Origin: Micromonospora gifhornensis
GTDB taxonomy: Bacteria; Actinomycetota; Actinomycetes; Mycobacteriales; Micromonosporaceae
NCBI RefSeq assembly: GCF_016863515.1
Contig: NZ_BOPA01000019.1
Span: 62,001-126,000, forward strand
Direction of reading: 5' to 3'
DNA: 64,000 nt
Part shown: piece by piece, positions 57,365-64,000 of the stretch
Layout: the number at the start of each line of letters is the position of its first letter
Numbering within the stretch: the first letter of the stretch is position 1
Program-made: the position numbers and the translations under genes
The notes under the pieces: model-generated
What the model was told of the DNA's origin: nothing
Seen by the model: only the letters and a program-made list of their open reading frames with translations
Database searches by the model: none

Positions 57365-59326
57365 ATGTGCGGACTCCTGGCTTTTTTCAGTGCACGCGGC
57401 GACGCCGCCGCTCACCGCGACAGCATCGCCGGAGCGTTGGAATGCCTGCACCACCGCGGCCCGGACGAGACCGGTGTCGAGGTGGTCGGGGACGCCACCG
57501 GCCGGTACGCGGACGGGGTGTTCGCGCACAAGCGGTTGGCGATCATCGACGTTGCGCTCAGCCACGAGCCGCTGCCCTACGCCGACGGGCGTTACCTGCT
57601 GACCTTCAACGGCGAGATCTACAACTACATCGAGCTGCGCGAGGAGTTGATCCGCGAGCACGGGGCCCGGTTCGCCACCAACGGTGACGGCGAGGTGATC
57701 GTCGCCGGCTACCACTACTGGGGTGAGCAGGTGCTCACCCGGCTGCGGGGCATGTTCGCCTTCGTCATCTGGGACCGGCAGGCCCGCCGTGCGTTCGGCG
57801 CCCGCGACTACTACGGCATCAAGCCGCTGCACTACCTGGAGACCGCCGACGGGCTCTACCTCGCCTCGGAGAAGAAGGCCCTGCTGCCCTTCGCGCACTC
57901 CGCGCACATCGGCGACGCCGGGGTCGACACGGCGAACCTCAGCCACTACCTGACCCTGCAGTACGTCCCCGAGCCGGGCACCCTGCACAAGCAGATCAGC
58001 CGGATCGGGTCGGGGGAGTACCTCACCTGGACCCCGGGCGGTCGGATCGACGTACGCCGCTGGTACCGCCCGGTGTTCCGACCCGCCCCGGTCGCCGACG
58101 AGCAGAAGCTCTACCACGAGATCCGGGAGACGCTGCGCGAGAGCGTACGCATGCACATGCGCTCCGACGTGCCGGTCGGCTCGTTCCTGTCCAGCGGGAT
58201 CGACTCCACTGCGGTGGTGGCCCTGGCGCGGGAGTTCAACCCGAACATCCTCACCTTCACCGTCGGTTACGACGTGCCGGGTTACTCCGAGATCGACGTC
58301 GCGCAGGAATCGGCCCGGCACCTCGACGTGACCACCATCCCGACCAAGATCGGGCCGCAGGACATGATCGAGGCGCTGCCGAAGATCGTCTGGCACCTGG
58401 ACGACCCGGTGGCCGACCCCGCGCTGGTCCCGCTCTACTTCGTCGCCAAGAAGGCCGCCGAGCACGTCACGGTGGTGCTCTCCGGCGAGGGTGCCGACGA
58501 GTTCTTCGGCGGCTACACCATCTACCGTGAACCGCTCTCCCTGAGCAGCGTCAACGGCCTGCCCGGCGGGGTGCAGAAGGGTCTGCGGGCGGTCTCCAAG
58601 GCGATCCCGCAGGGTGTCAAGGGCAAGAGCTTCCTGGAGCGCGGCACCACCCCGATCGAGGAGCGCTACTACGGCAACGCGCGGATGTTCACCGAGGAGG
58701 AGAAGCAGCACCTGCTGCGCCGCTACGACCCCTCGGTGCGCTACACCGACGTCACCGCGCCGATCTACGCCGAGTGCACCGAACTCGACGACGTCACCAA
58801 GATGCAGTACGTCGACCTCTACACCTGGCTGCGCGGCGACATCCTGGTCAAGGCCGACCGGATCTCGATGGCGCACTCGCTGGAGGTGCGGGTGCCGTTC
58901 CTCGACCGCGCGGTCTTCGAGGTCGCGGCGAAGATCCCGGTGGATCTGAAGCTGCCGCCGCGCTCCGACGCCACCAAGTACGCCATGCGTCAGGCGTTGC
59001 AGGGCGTGGTGCCACCGGCCATCGTCAACCGCAAGAAGCTCGGCTTCCCGACCCCCACCCGGGTCTGGCTGCGCGGCGAGATGTACGAGTGGGCCCGGCA
59101 CGTGCTGAGCACCTCGGGCGCCGGTGACCTGCTCGACCTGTCGTACGCGCTGCGGCTGCTGGAGGAGCACAAGCGGGAGGAGGCCGACCACTCCCGCAAG
59201 GTGTGGACCGTGCTGATCTTCTGCATCTGGCACGCGATCTTCGTGGCGAAGACCCTGGACCCGGGCATCCAGCGCAACCAGTCCGCCCTGCTCACCAAGC
59301 CGGTGGTCGGCTCGATGGTCCGCTGA
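57365..59326 (+). CDS. asnB: Asparagine synthetase, glutamine-hydrolysing
   Basis: 653 residues. ATG 57365 is certain because the class II glutaminase needs cysteine directly after Met (MCGLLAFFSARG). The glutaminase domain runs to about 210 (CLHHRGPDETG; FNGEIYNYIELREE), then the synthase domain with the PPi-loop SFLSSGIDSTAVVAL near 277 and GEGADEFFGGY. It makes asparagine from aspartate, glutamine and ATP. Some relatives act in wall amidation or antibiotic pathways; the length and motifs here fit the housekeeping form. Confidence 0.94.
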   Translation: MCGLLAFFSARGDAAAHRDSIAGALECLHHRGPDETGVEVVGDATGRYADGVFAHKRLAIIDVALSHEPLPYADGRYLLTFNGEIYNYIELREELIREHGARFATNGDGEVIVAGYHYWGEQVLTRLRGMFAFVIWDRQARRAFGARDYYGIKPLHYLETADGLYLASEKKALLPFAHSAHIGDAGVDTANLSHYLTLQYVPEPGTLHKQISRIGSGEYLTWTPGGRIDVRRWYRPVFRPAPVADEQKLYHEIRETLRESVRMHMRSDVPVGSFLSSGIDSTAVVALAREFNPNILTFTVGYDVPGYSEIDVAQESARHLDVTTIPTKIGPQDMIEALPKIVWHLDDPVADPALVPLYFVAKKAAEHVTVVLSGEGADEFFGGYTIYREPLSLSSVNGLPGGVQKGLRAVSKAIPQGVKGKSFLERGTTPIEERYYGNARMFTEEEKQHLLRRYDPSVRYTDVTAPIYAECTELDDVTKMQYVDLYTWLRGDILVKADRISMAHSLEVRVPFLDRAVFEVAAKIPVDLKLPPRSDATKYAMRQALQGVVPPAIVNRKKLGFPTPTRVWLRGEMYEWARHVLSTSGAGDLLDLSYALRLLEEHKREEADHSRKVWTVLIFCIWHAIFVAKTLDPGIQRNQSALLTKPVVGSMVR

Positions 59327-59470
59327 CCTGCCAGAGGGGATCTTCGTGCACCGGAGGGCGGCCGGTGGAACGAAGGGGATGGAGCATGACGGATTCCGGC
59401 CATTCCGTCTTGTATGGACATTGGCCTACCGTCATCAGCAAGTGGTCCGTTTCAACGAGAGATAGATCGG

Positions 59471-59497
59471 TTACTGACGAGTAATATTTGCTAAAGT
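59471..59497 (+). promoter_or_regulatory. AT-rich promoter region of the LAL regulator gene
   Basis: An unusually AT-rich island (about 59470-59505) with TTACTG (59471-59476) and TAAAGT (59492-59497), spacing 15, and an inverted repeat TTACT-GACG-AGTAA. About 64 bases before the regulator's ATG. Confidence 0.4.
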
Positions 59498-59560
59498 TTG
59501 ATCATGGGCTAGCCTCCAGGCCAGAGTCGGCCGACCGGTGATCTGCCGGAGGAGGCGGCC

Positions 59561-62521
59561 ATGAACAGCCGAACTGATGTCGATCGACGGCAACTGCCAA
59601 CGATCTCCACCCCTCGTTTCGTGGGACGGGGCCGCGAGATGCGGGCGCTGTCCGTCGCCCTCGGACAACCGCCCGCCGTGGTCCTGCTGGAGGGCGAGGC
59701 GGGCATCGGCAAGACCCGGCTGTTGCGGGAGTACCTGGTATCTCCATCCGGTCAGGGCCACCGGGCCCTCGTCGGGTCCTGCCCACCCCTGCGTGAGCCC
59801 TACACCCTCGGCGCAGTGGTTGACGCGGTGCGCGAAGGCGTGGGCAATGTCGCCGGGCTGCGGCTGAGCGGCCTGGCCGGAGCGCTTCGGCCGTTGTTCC
59901 CCGAATGGGCTGCCGACCTGCCGCCCGCACCGGAGCCGATCGAGGATCCGACGGCAGCGCGGCACCGACTCTTCCGCGCCTTCGTCGAGTTGCTCGGCCG
60001 CCTCGACGTAGCAGTGCTGGCGATCGAGGACGTGCACTGGGCCGACGACGCCACCCTTGAGTTCCTGCTGTTCCTGGTCTCGCGTCGCCCTCAGCCGGCG
60101 AGCATAGTCGTGACCTACCGGCCCGAGGAGCTACCGTCGGACTCGTTGCTCCTGCGGCTGTCCTCTCGGCTGCCCGCTGACGCTCGCCTGTCCAGGATGG
60201 AACTCGAGCCGCTGTCGATCGATGACACCGCAGCCTTCGTCTCCTCGATGCTGGCCGACGAGCACGTCTCCGCCGAGTTCGCGGCCTTCCTGCACCAACG
60301 CACCGACGGCGTACCCATGGCGATGGAGGAATCCATACGCCTCATGCGGGAACGTGCCGACCTGATCCGCCTTGCCGGCGGCTGGGCGCGCCGTCGGCTG
60401 AGCCACATCGAGGTGCCGCCGACGATCCGTGACGCCGTGCTCGAACGTGTCGCACGACTGCGGCCCGACACCGTCGCCATCCTGCGTGCCGCCGCGGTGC
60501 TCGCCGCCCCCGCCGATTACGTGACCCTCAACGCGGTCGCCGGTCTGCCGCCGGAGCGGGCCGGCGTCGCCGCAGCGGAGGCGCTCGGCTGTGGCCTGCT
60601 CCGCGAGGACCGGCGTGGGAAGGTGTCGTACCGCCACTCCCTGGCCTGCCGCGCGGTGTATGAGGCCGTCGCGGTGCCGGACCGCCACCTCATGCATCTG
60701 CGCGCCGGCAGGGCACTGGAAGGATCGGTGCTGCCGCCGGTAGCGCAGCTGGCCCACCATTTCCGGCAGGCCGGCGAGACCGAGGCATGGTGTCGATACG
60801 CGGAACAGGCAGCCGACCTCGCTGCGCAGTCCGGTGACGCGGCCACGGCCGCACTCCTGCTGCATCGGCTGGTCACCACCGTTGACCTGCCGGTCGAATC
60901 GCTGGTGCGGCTCGTGATGAAGATTCAGTTCCAGCCGTTGCCCGACGCGGACCCGTATTCGGACATCGTCGGTGTCCTGCGGGCCGCGCTGCGCAAGGAA
61001 GCGCTGACGTCGCAGCAGGAAGCAGCGGTACGTTTCCAGCTCGGCCGGGTCCTCATGGTGGCGGGCGACTGGGAGGAGGCCCGACTCGAGGTCGAGCAGG
61101 CGACGGTCAATCTGGCGCCGGACTCGGAGCAGGCCGCGCGAGCACGGATCTTCCTTGCCCTTTCTCCCGGCACCGCCCGGCTGACCGAGGAGCAGCTGCG
61201 TCAGCTACGCGAGGTACCGGCGGCCACGATGTCGATCACGCCGTACGAACGACTACGCCTGCTCCAGGAGCGGACGTTCGCGCTGCTCATGCTCGGTGAG
61301 GAGACCGCCTGGGCCGAGGTGCGGCAGCTTCCCGAGGAAAGCTCGGATCCCCGCCAACGTGGGCTGATCGCGGCGAGCCACGCGAATATCGCCGAGATGG
61401 CGATTCGGTGGGGGCGATACGACGAGGCCCGCCTGCGACTGGCCAAGGCCAGAGACCTTGCCGACAGGTACCAGCTTGAGATGCTGTTCGGCGCTGTCGC
61501 GGTGATCGAGGCACACCTGGACTGGTTCACCGGCGCCTGGGCCGGCCTGGCGGACCGGGTCGCCGCACTGATGGCCGCGCACGACGGCGTGTGGCTGAAG
61601 GACCAGCGCGAGGCGGCCCTGGTGGCGGGCCTGCTATGTGCGCTCACCGGAGAGCGGGAACAGGCGGAACGCCATCTGCTCCTTGCCGGCCGGGACGATC
61701 AGCAACGCATCGAGTCCACGGCAGCGCTGGCCCGACTGCGACTGCGCGACGGGTGTGTCGAGGAAGCGCTCCGCATGACCGAGGAGCCTGGAGAGGTGAC
61801 GCTCCGCAACGGGATCTGGCCGCGTAGCGCGGAGATCGCGCCAGTGCGGGTTGAGGCTCTGGTTGCCGCCGGCCGGATCGACCAGGCCGAGGACCTGGTC
61901 GTCGCGTTCCAGCGCGCCTTGGGCGACGCGCCCGCCCCGGCACCGCAGGCGTCCCTGGCGCTGTGCCGCGCGATCCTCACCGAAGCCCGCGGGCAGGCCG
62001 CCCAGGCCGCCGCGCTGTTCGCTGAAGCGGTCGCAGCCTGGCAGGCGCTGCCTCGCCCGTACGATGCGCTGCTCACCCGCGAGCGCCACGCCCGCTGCCT
62101 GCTCACCGTCGGCCAACCCGACGTCGCCCTGCCGATGCTCGCCGAGACAGCACGGGCCCTGACGGAACTGGGCGCCGGCATCGACGCCGACCGGATCGTG
62201 CAGGTTCTGCGGGAGTACGGGTGGAGAGGCGGCATGACGCGGGGCCGCGGCCGGCCGAGCTACGGCAACCAACTGTCGCCGCGCGAGCGCGAAGTTGCCC
62301 GCCTGCTGGTCGGTGGGTGGACGAACCGCCAGATCGCCGACGAGCTGATGGTGTCCACGCAGACCGTCTCCAGCCAGATCAAGTCGGCCATGCGCAAGTT
62401 GCAGGTGGCCTCTCGTACGGGACTCGCACTCAAGATCCTGGAACTTGGCCTCGTCGAGCAAGAGACACTCCCACCGGCGCAGGACGAAAAAATTCAGCCG
62501 CCGTCAGGTGGCACGAAGTAA
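59561..62521 (+). CDS. LAL-type LuxR-family regulator with AAA ATPase
   Basis: 986 residues. The N-terminal ATPase has Walker A LEGEAGIGKTRLL (about 43-55) and Walker B VAVLAIEDVHWADD; the middle is helical, TPR-like; the C-terminal HTH is LSPREREVARLLVGGWTNRQ then IADELMVSTQTVSSQIKSAM. LAL regulators (MalT-like) activate degradative or secondary-metabolite genes. CCGGAGGAGG lies seven bases before the ATG. It precedes a small acidic ORF and a secreted protease, which are plausible targets. Confidence 0.9.
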   Translation: MNSRTDVDRRQLPTISTPRFVGRGREMRALSVALGQPPAVVLLEGEAGIGKTRLLREYLVSPSGQGHRALVGSCPPLREPYTLGAVVDAVREGVGNVAGLRLSGLAGALRPLFPEWAADLPPAPEPIEDPTAARHRLFRAFVELLGRLDVAVLAIEDVHWADDATLEFLLFLVSRRPQPASIVVTYRPEELPSDSLLLRLSSRLPADARLSRMELEPLSIDDTAAFVSSMLADEHVSAEFAAFLHQRTDGVPMAMEESIRLMRERADLIRLAGGWARRRLSHIEVPPTIRDAVLERVARLRPDTVAILRAAAVLAAPADYVTLNAVAGLPPERAGVAAAEALGCGLLREDRRGKVSYRHSLACRAVYEAVAVPDRHLMHLRAGRALEGSVLPPVAQLAHHFRQAGETEAWCRYAEQAADLAAQSGDAATAALLLHRLVTTVDLPVESLVRLVMKIQFQPLPDADPYSDIVGVLRAALRKEALTSQQEAAVRFQLGRVLMVAGDWEEARLEVEQATVNLAPDSEQAARARIFLALSPGTARLTEEQLRQLREVPAATMSITPYERLRLLQERTFALLMLGEETAWAEVRQLPEESSDPRQRGLIAASHANIAEMAIRWGRYDEARLRLAKARDLADRYQLEMLFGAVAVIEAHLDWFTGAWAGLADRVAALMAAHDGVWLKDQREAALVAGLLCALTGEREQAERHLLLAGRDDQQRIESTAALARLRLRDGCVEEALRMTEEPGEVTLRNGIWPRSAEIAPVRVEALVAAGRIDQAEDLVVAFQRALGDAPAPAPQASLALCRAILTEARGQAAQAAALFAEAVAAWQALPRPYDALLTRERHARCLLTVGQPDVALPMLAETARALTELGAGIDADRIVQVLREYGWRGGMTRGRGRPSYGNQLSPREREVARLLVGGWTNRQIADELMVSTQTVSSQIKSAMRKLQVASRTGLALKILELGLVEQETLPPAQDEKIQPPSGGTK

Positions 62522-62598
62522 TTCCGTGGGTGGGCGGACGGTTTAAATCCTGCACTTGGCCAATCGATCTACGGCCAACGTGATCCCACACTGTCCTC

Positions 62599-62769
62599 AT
62601 GGAGCCAGGACAGCCGTCTATGCCTGAGTCATCAGACAGCTCGCCGGAGTCGTCGAGCGGGTCGAAGGGCCAGGCAGAGCTGGCAGGATCGCCGATCGAC
62701 TCGGCCAGCACACCGATAAATATCGATGCGAGTGGACTCGATGTAGATGGCGAGTACGAGCCGCTCTAG
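62599..62769 (+). CDS. Acidic Ser-rich small ORF, possible precursor peptide
   Basis: 56 codons: MEPGQPSMPESSDSSPESSS, a middle GSKGQAELAGSPIDSA, and an end STPINIDASGLDVDGEYEPL. It is acidic, Ser/Pro-rich, lacks Cys and has no helix-forming membrane part. The third-position GC is about 68 percent, lower than the genes around it. The first ATG has no ribosome binding site; a second ATG at 62620 has AGGA ten bases upstream. An inverted repeat TTGGCC / GGCCAA (62556-62578) lies before it. The size, acidic tail and place between a regulator and a protease resemble a ribosomal peptide precursor, but no modifying enzyme is in view. Translation is unproven. Confidence 0.4.
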   Translation: MEPGQPSMPESSDSSPESSSGSKGQAELAGSPIDSASTPINIDASGLDVDGEYEPL

Positions 62770-62867
62770 TGAGGAGGTCGAGGGTCGGAGTGGGGTTTCT
62801 TCATTCGGCTGCCCGACCATTTTTCGATACGTCGGCGGAACAGGTACCAGTCAGCAGGAGGAATTCA

Positions 62868-62933
62868 TTGCGTTCCACAAGCCACCACCAAGGCGAGTCA
62901 CAAACCGTACCTCGGCAGGAGGCCGACAGATGA
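62868..62933 (+). CDS. Candidate 21-codon leader ORF coupled to the subtilase gene
   Basis: TTG start preceded by a perfect AGGAGG at 62856-62861 (six-base spacing). It encodes LRSTSHHQGESQTVPRQEAD plus Arg and its TGA overlaps the subtilase ATG (ATGA). The subtilase's own AGGAGG (62917-62922) lies inside this ORF. A translated coupling leader is likely but not proven. Confidence 0.4.
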   Translation: MRSTSHHQGESQTVPRQEADR

Positions 62934-64000
62934 GGCCAAGTCCGGCGATGAAGCCTATCGGGCGACGCTTGGGCGCCCTGACCGTCGGTCTGACCATCTT
63001 CGGGATGGTCGTGTCAACCTCGCCGGCGAACGCCAACACGCCAACCCAGCAGGATCCGCGACCGGATGTCACGACGCCCCGGAGCTTGCCGCTGACCATT
63101 GGCGAAGACGCCCTGCGGGTCGCTGCCGGCTCCGGCGCAAGCCTGCCGCTGACACTGATCACCGGTGACAAGGTGCATGTCGGTATCGGCGCGGACGCGA
63201 AGCCGGTCGTACGGGAGATCGAAGCCGCCCCCAGACCCGACGGCGAAACTGTCACCTTCCACACCGTCACCAGGAAGGGCAGCGTCTACGTCGTACCGAA
63301 CGACGCCCTGTCGCTGATCGAGCAGGGATTGCTGGACTGGGGTCTGTTCGACCTTGCCAAGCTGGCCGCGCACGTGGCGGAGGGCACGGTCGGCCGGGTG
63401 CCGGTGCTGATCACCTACCACCAGAACCTCCCGATGCGGGCCGCACAGAAGGTGGCCGGTGCACGAGCGGGGTCCACTCTGGCCAGCATCAATGCCCAGT
63501 CGATGGACATCCACGGTGACGGCCGGTGGTGGCAGGAGGTACGCGGCAAGGACGACATCGGCATGGCCGCCGCCAGGACGGCCGGTGCACTGTCCGGAGT
63601 CAAGAGGGTATGGCTCAACGAACTGGCTCGCATCAACCTTGACACCTCGGTAGCGCAGATCAACGCGCCGATCGTGTGGGACCGCGGCTACGACGGATCG
63701 GGTGTGACCGTCGCGGTACTCGACAGCGGTATCGACCCCAACCACCCGGATGTGGCTGGCAAGATCGTCGAGCAGGTCGACTTCACTGGTGACGCGAGCG
63801 GCCCGAAGGACGGGCATGGGCATGGGACGCACGTGGCGGCTACCGTCGCCGGCAGCGGTGCCGCCTCCGACGGACTGCGCAAGGGAGTGGCGCCGGCGGC
63901 GAAACTCATGGTCGGCAAGGTCTGCAACGACGGCGGCTCCTGCCCCACCGATGCCGTCATCGCCGGTATGGAGTGGGCTGCCCACTCCGACGCCAAGGTC
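62930..64000 (+). CDS. Secreted subtilisin-like S8 protease, 3' end outside the window
   Basis: The first 357 residues are visible. Signal peptide (LGALTVGLTIFGMVVSTSPANA), a propeptide-like region with LPLTLITGDKVHVGIG, then the catalytic domain: Asp in VAVLDSGIDPNHPDVAG and His in GHGHGTHVAATVAGSG. The Ser is beyond the right edge. The long N-terminal TLITGD-type prodomain is common in large streptomycete S8 proteases. ATG 62930 has AGGAGG seven bases upstream. Substrate unknown; it may process the small peptide encoded before it. Confidence 0.9.
   Translation, partial: MRPSPAMKPIGRRLGALTVGLTIFGMVVSTSPANANTPTQQDPRPDVTTPRSLPLTIGEDALRVAAGSGASLPLTLITGDKVHVGIGADAKPVVREIEAAPRPDGETVTFHTVTRKGSVYVVPNDALSLIEQGLLDWGLFDLAKLAAHVAEGTVGRVPVLITYHQNLPMRAAQKVAGARAGSTLASINAQSMDIHGDGRWWQEVRGKDDIGMAAARTAGALSGVKRVWLNELARINLDTSVAQINAPIVWDRGYDGSGVTVAVLDSGIDPNHPDVAGKIVEQVDFTGDASGPKDGHGHGTHVAATVAGSGAASDGLRKGVAPAAKLMVGKVCNDGGSCPTDAVIAGMEWAAHSDAKV

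Noticed and set aside
57188..59233. Extension of the minus-strand aminopeptidase frame through asnB
   Set aside because: The frame is open but antisense to asnB; the aminopeptidase start at 57187 has a good ribosome binding site and the family N-terminus.

Overview
The window is chromosomal DNA of a high-GC actinomycete, most likely Micromonospora or a close relative in Micromonosporaceae. Pointers are strong G/C third-position bias, many GTG and TTG starts, frequent leaderless starts (a -10 hexamer 6-7 bases before the start codon), 4-base ATGA/GTGA overlaps, a SufR-headed suf operon, an actinobacterial VLRF1, AcnR, a conservon, and dispersed TTGATCAAG and GATCTTGCA palindromes that I associate with this family. 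No phage, insertion sequence, CRISPR array, rRNA or tRNA was found. Identifications rest on reading motifs; no database search was run.

1-7465: ctaA (haem A synthase, cut by the window edge) diverges from a complete Fe-S assembly operon, sufR-sufB-sufD-Rieske-sufC-sufS-sufU-PaaD/SufT-like, closed by a 20-bp hairpin. 7643-16059: a LysE exporter, a large secreted reprolysin-like metalloprotease followed by a DUF916 wall/surface protein, acVLRF1, a HAF-repeat secreted protein and a YpfJ-type metallopeptidase. 16160-21297: an ABC-F ATPase behind a leaderless 6-codon leader and attenuator-like hairpin, a small HTH protein, an enoyl-CoA hydratase homologue and an ABC exporter.

21355-25088 (minus strand): a tightly overlapping three-gene unit encodes a TIGR04222-type membrane protein with a Gly/Cys tail, a DUF692/MNIO multinuclear iron oxidase and a partner protein. 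Downstream on the same strand are an SDR and a mismatch DNA glycosylase. The three-gene unit is the best candidate for a little-described system: the tail has the look of an oxidase substrate.

25178-39345: acnR and the aconitase gene lie at the two ends of this stretch, and each has a near-identical CCGTACGT(A/C)CG-type palindrome in front of it. Between them are a HAD phosphatase, a RIO1-like kinase, DUF2630, a diterpenoid operon (P450, class I terpene synthase, class II diterpene cyclase) and a cvnABCD conservon with its own promoter.

39520-51560: a VOC protein, palindromic repeats, a C39-like secreted peptidase, a beta-helix protein, a divergent pair with overlapping -10 elements, two membrane-anchored CBM2-like proteins and a 1829-residue amylopullulanase with a MalR-like operator cluster. 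51668-64000: two paralogous Pmp-like beta-helix surface proteins with identical upstream boxes, an Xaa-Pro aminopeptidase, asparagine synthetase, a LAL-type LuxR regulator, an acidic 56-codon small ORF, and the start of a secreted subtilisin-like protease.
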